A stretch of 64,000 nucleotides of DNA from Hoeflea_A sp039025395. Its GTDB lineage: Bacteria; Pseudomonadota; Alphaproteobacteria; Rhizobiales; Rhizobiaceae. The DNA is taken from positions 15,889 through 79,888 of the forward strand of contig JBCCOK010000019.1 of NCBI GenBank assembly GCA_039025395.1, given 5' to 3'. The translations under genes were made by a program, and so were the position numbers. This document shows, piece after piece, positions 9,674-19,028 of the stretch (position 1 is its first letter; every line of letters starts with the position of its first letter). The notes below the pieces were generated by a model, which did not search any database, was not told the DNA's origin, and saw nothing but the letters and a program-made list of their open reading frames with translations.

Positions 9674-10039
9674 TTACAGATCCTTGCTTTTGGCGATGTC
9701 GGCCTTGAGTTCATGAGGTTCCAGCGGATCGAGGAACGGATTGCGATAGAGCCTGTCGTGGCTCTCGACCCCAATATCGAATGTGCAGTTTGACATCGGC
9801 CGAGCAACGCACAGGATCACATAACCGTCGTTGATCTGCCGGTTGTTGAGAGCCACCTGCGCCTTCTGATTGACCTCGCCATCGATGAGCTTCGCGGCGC
9901 AGGTTATGCAGCCGCCGTATTTGCAGCCATAGGGCAGATCGACTCCCTGGTCGCGCAGGCTATTGAGAAGCGGCTTCTTCGCGTCCACCTCGTAGGTCGC
10001 ATTGTCGCGGTTGGCGATGGTGATCGTGTGCGTCGTCAT
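9674..10039 (-). CDS. [2Fe-2S] ferredoxin, plant type
   Basis: The 121-residue electron carrier has the plant-type cluster motif C-x4-C-x2-C in LPYGCKYGGCITCAAK, and a fourth Cys about 30 residues later in YVILCVARPM. The N-terminal beta-grasp half resembles CDO- and phenol-hydroxylase-type ferredoxin domains. A C-terminal extension of about 30 polar residues follows the domain. The gene starts inside the last codons of the SBP56 gene (4-base overlap) and is followed one base later by the CoA-binding gene. Partner enzymes are unknown; tight coupling with the SBP56-type gene suggests they share an oxidation step. Confidence 0.88.
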   Translation of the reverse strand: MTTHTITIANRDNATYEVDAKKPLLNSLRDQGVDLPYGCKYGGCITCAAKLIDGEVNQKAQVALNNRQINDGYVILCVARPMSNCTFDIGVESHDRLYRNPFLDPLEPHELKADIAKSKDL

Positions 10040-11391
10040 ACCCAGATATCGCTCGTGCAGTCGCCGCCTGGATAGCGGGTTTCATGACACCGTGACGGGC
10101 CATTCGGCTCACTGCCGAAATCGACGACAAAACGGGGATCGATCTCCATGCCGCCGCTTTCGGTATCGCAATTGATCATGAGCATACATCCGCCATTGGT
10201 GCGAATTTCCGGATAAAACTGATTGTCCCAGGTGCTGAAGAGAGACGTGGTCACGTAAAGCCGCTTACCGTCAAGCGAGAGCTGGATCATTTGCGGTCCA
10301 CCGGTCACCTTGACGCCGTTGACGTGCGGCGCCTTGCCGAGGAGGCCGCCCATCCAGACCTGTCCGGTCAGCTTCGGATTGTGCGGATCGGAAATGTCGT
10401 ATTGACGGATGTCGCCGTGCAGCCAGTTGCAGAAATACAAAAAACGGTCATCCATGGACAGGAGAATGACCGAGATTACCCCCGGCACAGGGATTGGCCA
10501 CTCCGGATGGGGCTCGTTTTCAACATCGATGACTTTTTCCCACTGCCATTCGCCGGCTTCGTCCTTCCACCAGTGAATTATGTTGGCCGAGAGGGCAGCG
10601 CCGACAAAGCCGTGCGAGGAATCGGGGTCGTGATGAAACCGCACCTCAAGCGGAATAAGGCCGTCCTCGCCGAGATAAAAGCTCTGCTTGGGTTGCCGCT
10701 TTTCGAAATCCCAGAAATGCAGCTCGCGGCCATACTTCAGATGGCCGACCTCTTCCAGGTCGAAACCCGGCATGAAGGTGTTGGGCGCGGCCCACTCGGA
10801 ACTCACCATTACGTTGTGACGCGGCTGATACCAGAAATCATAGCCGAACTTGATGTCGCCCATGGAGTTTTCCCAGCGCCCGACAATGTCGAAATCCTTG
10901 TTGAGATGCAGATAGCCGCCCGGGGCATTTCCCTTTGCATCGCCGAGCATCGAAATAATGATCTCGGATCCAAGGCAGTGCACCGTGTGCGGCGCAGACA
11001 GATTGGTCTTCGCCTTGATCTCGGCGCCGTCAACCACCTTGTGCAGACTTGGACTGCGCGGATCGGTGCCGCAGTCGACGATGTGCAGGTTGGTTGAACG
11101 GACACCTGGAACGATCAAAAATCTACGCTCCATGCTCGCGTCACCATGACAGGAAGAGCAGGCATTCCAGCCCATGTGATGAAGTTCATCACCGATACCT
11201 GGCATTTCAAGTCGGGAGATGACTTGAGAATAGGTCGGGCTTTCCGGATCCGCGTCGATGGTACACAAATACTCCGGCTTCTGAATGCCCGTACCCGTAT
11301 AGATCGCGATGGTGTAGAGCACCTTTTCCCGCGGCGCTTTCATCGCCTCGGCTGGCGAGGCATAGCCTGGACCGCAACACGCTTGTGACAT
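10036..11391 (-). CDS. SBP56-family protein, methanethiol oxidase-like
   Basis: The 451-residue beta-propeller belongs to the selenium-binding protein SBP56 family, whose characterised bacterial member MtoX and human SELENBP1 oxidise methanethiol to formaldehyde, sulfide and peroxide. The family Cys motif is present as WNACSSCHGD near residue 54, and His-containing blocks such as VRFHHDPDSSHGF and LSAPHTVHCLG match metal-binding regions. I chose the ATG preceded by AGGGAAG; a TTG 15 bases upstream is possible. No signal peptide is seen, unlike periplasmic MtoX, and the copper-maturation partners found with mtoX are absent. Its place between a sugar aldolase and a ferredoxin is unusual. Confidence 0.87.
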   Translation of the reverse strand: MSQACCGPGYASPAEAMKAPREKVLYTIAIYTGTGIQKPEYLCTIDADPESPTYSQVISRLEMPGIGDELHHMGWNACSSCHGDASMERRFLIVPGVRSTNLHIVDCGTDPRSPSLHKVVDGAEIKAKTNLSAPHTVHCLGSEIIISMLGDAKGNAPGGYLHLNKDFDIVGRWENSMGDIKFGYDFWYQPRHNVMVSSEWAAPNTFMPGFDLEEVGHLKYGRELHFWDFEKRQPKQSFYLGEDGLIPLEVRFHHDPDSSHGFVGAALSANIIHWWKDEAGEWQWEKVIDVENEPHPEWPIPVPGVISVILLSMDDRFLYFCNWLHGDIRQYDISDPHNPKLTGQVWMGGLLGKAPHVNGVKVTGGPQMIQLSLDGKRLYVTTSLFSTWDNQFYPEIRTNGGCMLMINCDTESGGMEIDPRFVVDFGSEPNGPSRCHETRYPGGDCTSDIWV

Positions 11392-11414
11392 CTGTTCTTC
11401 CCTCAATCCAAAAT

Positions 11415-13451
11415 CTATCTCAATTCCGCCGCCGTATTGCCACCGTCGACGGTCAGTACATGTCCGGTCGTCCGTTCAGAAAGTGCCAGAGCAACAAACG
11501 CCTCGCCGACGTGGCGCGCCTCCACTTCTCTTTTCAGTAGATTGCCACCCATATAATCGGCTTCGCTGACCCCGCGGGCCGCGGAGCGCTCCTTGATGAA
11601 ATCATCGGTCAACAGGCCCGAGCGAATGCGATCGGCATTGATGCCATTGACGCGAATTCCATTGCTGCCAAGTTCCAACGCCAGTTGTCGCATAAGGAAC
11701 ATGGTCGCGGCCTTGGGCATGCCGTAGGCTCCCATGTTCTTGCCCGGGTTGATGGCCTGTTTCGAGATGTTGAACAGTATCTGGCCCGGGCGACCCTGAC
11801 GCAGCATCAGGGCTGCGGCGGCGCTTGCGAAGTTCTTGTGCGCGAAGAAATTCAGCTCGAATGCCTTGCGGAAAGCCGCGTCATCAAGGTCCAGCATTGC
11901 GCCACCGGTCGCCGAGCCTGCATTTGAAACCAGAATATCAAGGCCACCAAAGGTTGCAACGGCGTGGTCCATGGCTGCTTGCGCCGCGCCGTCGTCTGTG
12001 ATGTCGCATGCGAAGGTCCTGTGCCACTTTCCCAGTTCGGCGACGGCAGTCTCCAGCCGCCCCGCATCCAGATCGACAAGGATGCAGTTGGCGCCAAGGC
12101 TGGCGAAAGCCTTGGCTGTTGCAAGGCCAATGGCGCCGGCGCCACCAGTGACCATGACCACACGCCCCTCCAAGACCTGTTTGGTCAGACGGTCCAGCTT
12201 GGCGCGTTCTACCGGCCAATACTCGCATTCAAACTGGTCTTCCTCGCAAATCGGATAAAAACCCCCGGCGTCCTCGCCCGAAATCCGGACCGCCATGTTC
12301 TGTTCGGCAAGATCGGCAGCGATGGCGGCTGAGCGGGCATTGTTTCCGATGCCGACGATACCGACATCTTCGATCCAGGCATGTTTCGGATCGGGGCTCA
12401 CCATGGCTGCGACGGTTTCAAGCCGGGATGCATTGCGCTCGTAATAGGCTTGGTATTCGGCCTCAAAGGCCTCAACGGCGCCAGCGATCGCGTCCGGCCC
12501 GGCCGACCAGACCTTCCGTGAAAGCACAAGCGGCCGACCTTTTATGTGGAGGACATGGTCGGGCGAGCAAACGCCGCGCTGCGCAAGCGCCCCGATGTCC
12601 GACCGGGACCAGATAGCCTGCGAATTCGGGCCGCTGCGCCTATCGAATACGGGCATCGGTGTATCGGGATCGCCGCGCTGTGCCGCAATGATACCCCGCA
12701 ACAGCGGCAGAACGGAAAGCGCCTCTGCTGACGTTGCGCCCGCAGCAATTGTGGTCTTTTTCAAGCCGAGGAAAGCGGCCGCCTTATTCGAATGATCGAC
12801 GACCCGTCGATAGCTCTCCTCGGCAGTATCGCCAAAGGCAACGTGACCATGATTGAGAAGCAAAAGGCCTTCCACATCCGGGTTTTCGTCGAAAACCTCC
12901 GCTGCCTTCTTGTCCAGTGCAAAGCCTGGCATCAGGTATGGAACGACTCCGACACGGTCGCCAAAGATATCGTGGCAGACGTCCCGTGCGTTCGGCAGGT
13001 TGGCCAGCACCAGGAAGGGCGTTGCGTGGGTGTGATCGACGTAGGAATGAGGCAAAAACGCGTGCAATAGCGTTTCGATCGACGGATTCGGCGAATCCCC
13101 GTCGAGCAATGCACCACGCTGAGCACTTATCATTTCCTTATCCGAAAGGCCGTCAAGCTGCCGCTGTTTCAAGAGCGGATCCAGCCAGACACCTGGCATA
13201 CCCTCCGCCTCAACAGCGCCCAGGTCCCACCCCGACCCTTTGATGTGAAGGACAGTCCTTTCCTCACCGTAAAGATCGCGGCGCTTGAGCTTCACCGATG
13301 TATTGCCGCCACCGTGCATGACCAGATCGGGATCCTGGCCGATCAATTGCGATGTGTAGAGGCGCTCGGCAAGCTCCTGGTCCGCCGGATCGTTGCCGGC
13401 TTGCCGGCGCCAGCGTTCTGCCGTTTCCTTGTCGTAGCGATACTCAATCAT
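11415..13451 (-). CDS. Bifunctional class II aldolase/short-chain dehydrogenase (RhaD-like fusion)
   Basis: The 678-residue protein fuses two catalytic modules. Residues 1-390 form a class II aldolase domain with zinc ligands in YVDHTHATP and LLNHGHVAFG. Residues 430-678 are a short-chain dehydrogenase with the glycine loop VTGGAGAIGLATA, the NAG motif, and catalytic YGMPK. Homologues are annotated as rhamnulose-1-phosphate aldolase/lactaldehyde dehydrogenase and occur in deoxysugar pathways. It would cleave a phosphoketose to DHAP and an aldehyde, then oxidise or reduce the aldehyde. It overlaps the upstream class II aldolase gene by 8 bases. The presence of a second aldolase in the operon suggests two cleavage steps or two stereochemistries. 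Confidence 0.9.
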   Translation of the reverse strand: MIEYRYDKETAERWRRQAGNDPADQELAERLYTSQLIGQDPDLVMHGGGNTSVKLKRRDLYGEERTVLHIKGSGWDLGAVEAEGMPGVWLDPLLKQRQLDGLSDKEMISAQRGALLDGDSPNPSIETLLHAFLPHSYVDHTHATPFLVLANLPNARDVCHDIFGDRVGVVPYLMPGFALDKKAAEVFDENPDVEGLLLLNHGHVAFGDTAEESYRRVVDHSNKAAAFLGLKKTTIAAGATSAEALSVLPLLRGIIAAQRGDPDTPMPVFDRRSGPNSQAIWSRSDIGALAQRGVCSPDHVLHIKGRPLVLSRKVWSAGPDAIAGAVEAFEAEYQAYYERNASRLETVAAMVSPDPKHAWIEDVGIVGIGNNARSAAIAADLAEQNMAVRISGEDAGGFYPICEEDQFECEYWPVERAKLDRLTKQVLEGRVVMVTGGAGAIGLATAKAFASLGANCILVDLDAGRLETAVAELGKWHRTFACDITDDGAAQAAMDHAVATFGGLDILVSNAGSATGGAMLDLDDAAFRKAFELNFFAHKNFASAAAALMLRQGRPGQILFNISKQAINPGKNMGAYGMPKAATMFLMRQLALELGSNGIRVNGINADRIRSGLLTDDFIKERSAARGVSEADYMGGNLLKREVEARHVGEAFVALALSERTTGHVLTVDGGNTAAELR

Positions 13452-14184
13452 CGTGTTTCGCCGGTTCTAAAACGTTTGTCATTGCAGGCGGGGTCGCGTT
13501 GGAATAGCGCCGGTCGGCAGCGAGGGCGATCTCTTGTTTCCGATAAGCCGGCGACGCCTTGACTTCCTGCGCGGTCAAAAGCACCGGGCCGCCTATCGAC
13601 AAGGCAATGCAATACTGTCGCGCCAGCGTTTCCAACTGAACTGCCGACGCAAAAGCGGCTTCCAGCGTTTCGCCCAGAGCGATCATGCCGTGATTGGCAA
13701 GCAGGCAGGCCATGCGTCCATCCAGCGCCGCCACTGCCGCATCCGACAGGTCCTGGCTGCCATTGACCGCATATTCCGCGCAACGCACATCCTCGCCGCC
13801 GAAACCCGCAATCAAGTAATGACAGGCCGGAATCGTTCTCCTTGCCATGGAGAGAGCCGTTGCAAAGGGCGAATGCAGGTGGACCACGGCATTGGCATCG
13901 GACCGCGCGGCCATGATGTCTCGGTGAAAACGCCACTCGGATGACGGCCGGTATTCACCGCTCCAAACTCCATCGGAAATGGCAAGCGGCACAATCATCT
14001 CCGCCCGAAGACGCTCATAAGGTATTGAGGAGGGTGTGATTAAGATACGATCGCCGTGACGTGCGCTGACATTGCCGGACATGCCCTGATTGTACCCGGC
14101 TGCATTCATTTCGACGCATCCATCGACAATGGCCTGCCGCAGCTCAAGTTCGTCATTTGATGACATGTTGGCTCGTCCGGTCAT
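13444..14184 (-). CDS. Class II aldolase (fuculose-phosphate aldolase family)
   Basis: The 246-residue zinc aldolase of the AraD/FucA family shows GNVSARHGDRILITPSS near residue 40, the paired zinc histidines in NAVVHLHSPFATALS near residue 103, and a third His in LANHGMIALG near residue 165. Such enzymes split or epimerise sugar phosphates to DHAP plus an aldehyde; one branch (Ald2) cleaves 5-methylthioribulose-1-phosphate. An internal ATG 18 bases downstream is an alternative start. The gene begins 6 bases after the hydroxyacid dehydrogenase and overlaps the bifunctional aldolase gene. Substrate cannot be fixed from sequence. Confidence 0.9.
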   Translation of the reverse strand: MTGRANMSSNDELELRQAIVDGCVEMNAAGYNQGMSGNVSARHGDRILITPSSIPYERLRAEMIVPLAISDGVWSGEYRPSSEWRFHRDIMAARSDANAVVHLHSPFATALSMARRTIPACHYLIAGFGGEDVRCAEYAVNGSQDLSDAAVAALDGRMACLLANHGMIALGETLEAAFASAVQLETLARQYCIALSIGGPVLLTAQEVKASPAYRKQEIALAADRRYSNATPPAMTNVLEPAKHDD

Positions 14185-14190
14185 GGTGCC

Positions 14191-15228
14191 TTAGTTCGGA
14201 TTGATGGGGGGCTCGCCGGCGATAAAGCGCCGTACCTCTTCGGCAGCCTGCTCCGCGGCAAAGGTGACGGTGCGAACCGAAGCACCGGCGATATGCGGCG
14301 TCAGTGTGACGTTCGGCAGCTTCAAAAGCGGCCAATTCGGCGGAACCGGCTCGACAGCAAAGGTCTCAAGCATGGCGCCACCCAGATGCCCCGACTGAAG
14401 GGCGTCGTAAAGTGCTTCGTAGTCGACAAGCGGACCGCGCGCGGTATTGATGAAGATCGCGCCCTTTTTCATAGCGGCAAACTTGTCCCTGTCGATCATG
14501 CCCTGCGTTTCCTCGGTGACCCGGGGATGCATGGTCACCACATCGGAATTGGCGAGAAGATCGGCTAGAGAAACGTGCATCACGCCGTCATTTCGATCGT
14601 CTTGCGACAATTGCACGTAAGGGTCATTGACCAGCACCTTTGTGCCGAAAGCACGCAGCAAACGAACGACCTTTGTGCCGATATTGCCGTAACCAATCAC
14701 CCCGACGGTCATTTCATTGAGCTCTTTGCCCGTGCGGTCGGCGCGGTACAGGTCGCCACGCCAGTCGCCGGCGCGCAGCGATTCGTGCCCTTCCCGAATA
14801 AGCCTCGTTTCGGCAAGGATCGCGCCGATCGTGAACTCGGCCACCGCGGTTGCGTTTCTACCGGGTGTGTTCACGACCAGAATGCCGTTATCGCGTGATG
14901 CCGGCATGTCAATGGAGACGGGGCCGCCCCGCGACACGGCAACCAGCTTCAGGTTGGGCATTTGTTCCATCATCTTGCGCGACAGCGGCGCCAGGTGGGT
15001 CACAAGAATGTCCGCGTTTCCGACAAAGCCCAACACTTCCTCTGCGGTGCCGAAATACTCCTTCAGACCGTCCAGCCCGGCCACCGCATAGCCATGCTCC
15101 ATCGGCACATCGGGCCAGGGCTGCTGCATGGTCCGGATCGTGTGGCTGTTGCCGCAAGCCCCCGCGATCTTCTCGGCGAAAACCTCCGGTAGCATGAAGA
15201 GATCGCCAATGATTGCTATTTCGGCCAT
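14191..15228 (-). CDS. D-isomer specific 2-hydroxyacid dehydrogenase
   Basis: The 345-residue NAD-dependent dehydrogenase belongs to the SerA/LdhA superfamily. It has a discontinuous substrate domain, a Rossmann core with VGVIGYGNIGTKVVR near residue 178, the catalytic Arg/Glu/His set visible around NTARGPLVDYEAL and LTPHIAGAS, and the usual VSRGGPVSIDM block near residue 105. Relatives interconvert D-2-hydroxyacids and 2-oxoacids, including 3-phosphoglycerate and tartronate-type acids. It starts only 2 bases after the natural stop of the SorC-type regulator. In this operon it could process an acid produced after aldol cleavage. Confidence 0.9.
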   Translation of the reverse strand: MAEIAIIGDLFMLPEVFAEKIAGACGNSHTIRTMQQPWPDVPMEHGYAVAGLDGLKEYFGTAEEVLGFVGNADILVTHLAPLSRKMMEQMPNLKLVAVSRGGPVSIDMPASRDNGILVVNTPGRNATAVAEFTIGAILAETRLIREGHESLRAGDWRGDLYRADRTGKELNEMTVGVIGYGNIGTKVVRLLRAFGTKVLVNDPYVQLSQDDRNDGVMHVSLADLLANSDVVTMHPRVTEETQGMIDRDKFAAMKKGAIFINTARGPLVDYEALYDALQSGHLGGAMLETFAVEPVPPNWPLLKLPNVTLTPHIAGASVRTVTFAAEQAAEEVRRFIAGEPPINPN

Positions 15229-15230
15229 GG

Positions 15231-16241
15231 TTACGGATCCTGAACTTCCAGCAGCGCCCTCGCCGTCTGCTCGTCGGTTACGAGATGCGATACGTAGCCG
15301 CCTTTGAGCGTTGCGCTTATGGCTTCAAATTTCGCTGGGCCGCCGGCAACCAGCAGCCCGTTTGCCCGTTCCTTCAGATCGGAAAGATCAATTCCGATCA
15401 TGCGATCGTCCATCGGACCTCTGATATGCGCACCGGAGCAGTCGATGAAGCGGCCGCAGAGAACGCCGACAGCGCCCTATGCACGATACCAGTCGAATTC
15501 TTCATCTGTGGTAATGGCTGACTGAACGATCGGCGTGTCGGAATCGCAATTGCCAACGGAAAAAATCGACCGGTCTATAGTTTTCAGCCGCTCTAGCTGT
15601 TCCATTATGACCGGCTCCTTACGCAGGGATGCGGCCAGTTTGGACGAGGTAAGGATTGCCGGTGCATGGAGGGTGTGACACTCGGCGCCCAGTCGTGACG
15701 CCAGGCTTATGGCGCAACCCTCCGCGGTCGATACGAGTGGCGTCGTCATGGAGCCGATCATCTGGCAGACCGTCAGATTATCGATGATGCCGTAAGGTGC
15801 TTCGTTGGCGAGATGATAGATCGTTTCGCCCCAGGCAATGCCAACCATTTCGCCAGGCTGCAAAATATCATGCAGGGCCATAGCGCCGACCTGTGCGACG
15901 TGGCGGTTGATCTGCGCCTTGTAAACTATTTCGGCTGGATCGCCCCCAGCCGTAAAACTAGCGATATAGACATCCGCAAGGTTGAATCTGGCTCGCAGTT
16001 TTCTCGAGGTGTTTGATACTGCAAAGGACGCACCGTTGATGCGAATGTCGACTATCTTCTGTTCGCGTGCGAGGCGCAGATAGTTGATCACCGTCGGGCG
16101 CGACACGCCGAGGCGCATCGCGATTTCGTTCTGGGTCAGGCCCTCTTTGTAGTAAAGGACTGCAGTGTTTGCCAAGATACTGTCTTGGTGAAGTGCTCGC
16201 TGGACGTGGCTCCTTTTTGCCGGTTCAACCATGATCGTCAT
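15231..16241 (-). pseudogene. SorC/DeoR-type sugar-responsive regulator interrupted by an in-frame amber codon
   Basis: This is a transcription regulator of the SorC family (LsrR, DeoR and SorC relatives). The first 250 codons give an N-terminal helix-turn-helix (LTQNEIAMRLGVSRPTVINYLR) and most of the sugar-phosphate-binding domain. At 15477-15479 the frame meets TAG after EFDWYRA, and the same frame continues at once with GAVGVLCGRFIDCSG and 81 codons to a normal stop at 15231. The resumed part is the conserved C-terminal end of the family. There is no frameshift, only one nonsense codon, so the gene is either freshly inactivated or read through. Starts at 16241 or 16232 overlap the PfkB gene. 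A full product would be about 333 residues. Confidence 0.85.
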
Positions 16242-17193
16242 CCCGTATGGAGGCGGTTCTGATGAATTCCAGCGTTGATTCCAGATCAACCACACCGGCG
16301 TCCGAACCGAGCCCTGTTGCAACCAGACCCGAGACTGCAGTGCCGAGCCGGCAAGCGTCTTCGAGTTCGTAACCCATGCTGAGTCCGGCAATGAAACCGC
16401 CGCAATAGGCGTCGCCACAGCCGGTTGTGTCAGAGACATCAACCTCGAACGCAGGCAGGCGCCAATTGCTATCGGTCGTGCTGATGAAAGATCCCCTGGC
16501 GCCCCATTTGAAGATGCAAGTACCGGCGCCCATGCCGTGGAAAAAAGCCGCAGCATCGGCCGGATCGGATTTGCCGCAGATGAACAACGCTTCCTCCATC
16601 GAGGGCATGAAGTAGTCGACATAAGGCATCAGGTCGTTCAATTGACCGAGTGTCTCGCCGGTCGGACCAATCAGGTCCATGGTCACCGTCAACCCACGCT
16701 GCTTGGCGTGGGCCAGCAATCTGGCGCTTTGCCCCCTATCCATTTTTGCGAGGAATCCGGTTCCGCCATGATGCAGGAAGCGGGCGTCGCAAACGCTGTC
16801 AAACTCGGATTCATCCAGCCACCATTCATCAGAGGCACCACGGCAATGCAACGCCGGCCGCTCGCCGTTTGGCCGGATCGGAAGAATGGTTGCCGAGGTC
16901 GCCATGGCATCTGTCCGCTGCAGCAGCGAACAGTCGATGCCCATGGCGCGATAACGGTCTTCGATGAAATCGCCTTTTTCGTCTAGCCCTAGGCAGGCCG
17001 ATGTGGCGCAGGATATGCCGAGCTTGGCGGCATTCATGACCGCACCTGAGGCTGTGCCTGCGGGGTTCATGCGGATCTCCTCGACAAAGGCGATGCCGCC
17101 GCCATCGGGAATGGCAGGAACCGGACGGCCGGCAATATCGAGAATGGTCAGTCCGGCAAAAACGGCATCAAAGCGCGTCGCGACGTCTGTCAT
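16225..17193 (-). CDS. PfkB-family carbohydrate kinase (first copy)
   Basis: The 322-residue ribokinase-type kinase has the early substrate motif NPAGTASGAVMNAAKLG near residue 40 and a HHGGTGF segment. The signature DTTGCGDAYCGGFIAG near residue 250 contains the catalytic Asp and the anion hole. It phosphorylates a sugar or sugar derivative with ATP. I placed the start at the ATG that overlaps the FGGY kinase stop (ATGA) behind a GGGGGAG ribosome-binding site. It is clearly related to the second PfkB gene at 23.9 kb: both share the order and spacing of the motifs and a C-terminal GLGS. The exact substrate is not known. Confidence 0.9.
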   Translation of the reverse strand: MTDVATRFDAVFAGLTILDIAGRPVPAIPDGGGIAFVEEIRMNPAGTASGAVMNAAKLGISCATSACLGLDEKGDFIEDRYRAMGIDCSLLQRTDAMATSATILPIRPNGERPALHCRGASDEWWLDESEFDSVCDARFLHHGGTGFLAKMDRGQSARLLAHAKQRGLTVTMDLIGPTGETLGQLNDLMPYVDYFMPSMEEALFICGKSDPADAAAFFHGMGAGTCIFKWGARGSFISTTDSNWRLPAFEVDVSDTTGCGDAYCGGFIAGLSMGYELEDACRLGTAVSGLVATGLGSDAGVVDLESTLEFIRTASIRDDDHG

Positions 17194-18710
17194 GGTTGCT
17201 CCCCCAGGATGGTCTGCCTTGCTTTCCACAAGGCCTCTGAGGCAGCCACGTTGTGCTCATAGAGCTCGAAATGCCGGTTGTAGACCGCTACCAGATCGCC
17301 GTCAGGCTTGTGATAGCGTAACGCTTCATTGCGCACTGGTAGCCGGTCGATGTCCATCTTGCCGCCGGAACAGGCGCCGAGCATGGCCGCGCCCCAAATG
17401 CCATGGTCGCTCACATCGCTTGCGACGATAGTGGTGTTCATGACGCTGGCTATGATGTCGCACCACAGGTCATTTCGAGCCCCGCCACCGGTCACGAAGA
17501 TCTGGCCCGGTTTTGCCGCGCCAGTCGCCTCGAAACATTGGCGAAGACTCATTGCGGTGCCTTCCATTACTGCGCGGGCGAGATCGGCCTTGTTGGTGCC
17601 ATTCGTAATGCCTAGAAATGACGCCGTTGCATGCGGCGCCACGATCGGCGCCCGTTCCCCTGACAGAAACGGCAGGAAAGTGACACCGTTTGCCCCGGCA
17701 GGCGCCTGCGATGCTGCACCGTTGAGGCGCAAAGTGGTGTCAGCGGCCTCCGCGCTGCCAGGACCCGTGCCGTCAAGCGACGTGAACCAGTCAAGCGCCG
17801 ATGCTCCGCTCAACGGCGCCAGCACCTTGACCCATCTTTCTGCGTAGGGATGCGAAATCATCGCACCCGGCTGCGGACCGCTGAAGGGCTCCGCTTCGAC
17901 GACAACTCCGACCACTGCGGTTGTGCCCAGTATCAGGAACATGTCACCGGCCTGAGCAAGTCCCATACCGGCGATCATCGCCGCGACGTCGATGCAGCCC
18001 GTGGCGACCGGTGTGCCGACTTTCAAGCCGGTTGCTTGCGATGCGGGGGCTTCAACTGTGCCATTCGGTTCTTTCGCCCAGGCCGGATTAACGCATTTTT
18101 CCTGCAGGTCTTCGACGCCGAGCAGCGCAAAAGCCTCACTTGCATAGCGACGGGTTTCAAGATCGAGGAAAGGGATGGTCGCGTCGGTATAGTCGGTGGT
18201 CAGTTGACCGGTAAGCTTGAAGTTGATCCAGTCCTTGCAATTGATCGCGTACTTCGCCCGCGCCGCGTTTTCCGGCTCATGGTCCTTCAGCCAGCGGTAG
18301 GCGGCAGCGGATGTTCCGGGCCAGATCGATGTTCGACTGTGTCGGGCCAGCCGATCCGAGGTCCCATCCGCAATCCAGGCGGTTACATAAGCCAGAGCCC
18401 TCTGATCGTTCCACAGGATTGCGTCGCGTACCGGCCTGTGCTCCTCATCAAGCAGCCATAAGCCATCACCCTGTGCGCAAACGCCAACCGTTCCGACATT
18501 GTCGGGTCCAACTTCATAACAAACGGGTCTAATCGTCTCGGCTGCGGTCTGCCAGATAACATCCATCGATTGCGAAGACTGACCCGGAACGTCCCGGACA
18601 GGACTGCTGTCACAGACCTGCATCGCTCTTTGGACGCCATGCGCGTCGTAAACGCCCGCCTTCACGGCAGTTGTCCCCACATCCAGTCCGAGATGCAGAT
18701 CACCCGTCAT
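17190..18710 (-). CDS. FGGY-family carbohydrate kinase
   Basis: The 506-residue two-domain kinase has the N-terminal phosphate-1 motif LHLGLDVGTTAVKAGVYD, the catalytic Asp region in ATGCIDVAAMIAGMG, and the C-terminal adenosine motif IFVTGGGARNDLWCDI. It fits the xylulokinase/erythritol-kinase/LsrK superfamily, but its N-terminus and active-site blocks do not match E. coli LsrK closely. It is the first gene of the minus-strand operon and is divergent from the ABC importer, so it most likely phosphorylates the imported sugar or polyol. It overlaps the PfkB gene by 4 bases. Confidence 0.9.
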   Translation of the reverse strand: MTGDLHLGLDVGTTAVKAGVYDAHGVQRAMQVCDSSPVRDVPGQSSQSMDVIWQTAAETIRPVCYEVGPDNVGTVGVCAQGDGLWLLDEEHRPVRDAILWNDQRALAYVTAWIADGTSDRLARHSRTSIWPGTSAAAYRWLKDHEPENAARAKYAINCKDWINFKLTGQLTTDYTDATIPFLDLETRRYASEAFALLGVEDLQEKCVNPAWAKEPNGTVEAPASQATGLKVGTPVATGCIDVAAMIAGMGLAQAGDMFLILGTTAVVGVVVEAEPFSGPQPGAMISHPYAERWVKVLAPLSGASALDWFTSLDGTGPGSAEAADTTLRLNGAASQAPAGANGVTFLPFLSGERAPIVAPHATASFLGITNGTNKADLARAVMEGTAMSLRQCFEATGAAKPGQIFVTGGGARNDLWCDIIASVMNTTIVASDVSDHGIWGAAMLGACSGGKMDIDRLPVRNEALRYHKPDGDLVAVYNRHFELYEHNVAASEALWKARQTILGEQP

Positions 18711-19028
18711 TCGTATGGCCGCACTATCGCTTCAGTCTTTGACATATGAACGTTCTTTTTCCAAATGTTAGCGTCTTTGGCAAGCAGATTGACCGGCAAA
18801 AAACCAGAACCGGCAACGGGCGAAGGTGTTTTCTTGTGCTATGAACCTATTGGTCTCTTGTTTGACTTATGACATTTCCTGTTACATAAGTTAAGGCCGT
18901 CTTCAAACGGAAAACACAACGCGTCGTCCGATCCTGCTCCAGAGTTTGTGGTATCCGGACAGTGCAGGCCGAATGAAAACGTTGTTTTGAATGTGGCCGT
19001 CCTTCGGCTGCAATGGGAGGTATTAGCA
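18711..19028. promoter_or_regulatory. Divergent control region between kinase operon and ABC importer operon
   Basis: These 318 bases hold no gene. They are AT-richer than the flanks and must drive both the kinase operon (minus) and the importer operon (plus). The clearest element is the inverted repeat described separately at 18865-18891. A GGGAGG ribosome-binding site at 19014-19019 serves the substrate-binding protein gene. I could not place the minus-strand promoter with confidence. Confidence 0.6.
18862..18891 (+). promoter_or_regulatory. Candidate importer promoter with overlapping operator
   Basis: A perfect 7-bp inverted repeat, ACTTATG at 18865-18871 and CATAAGT at 18885-18891, is separated by 13 bases. 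It overlaps a possible sigma-70 promoter: TTGACT at 18862-18867 and CATAAG at 18885-18890 with a 17-base spacer. A regulator bound here would cover both promoter hexamers. The SorC-type regulator of the facing operon is the obvious candidate, but the link is inference. Confidence 0.45.

Noticed and set aside
15524..15535. GAACGATCGGCG, similar to the TetR-type operator
   Set aside because: It lies inside the coding part of the SorC gene, far from any promoter of the aryl cluster, and lacks the final half-site.
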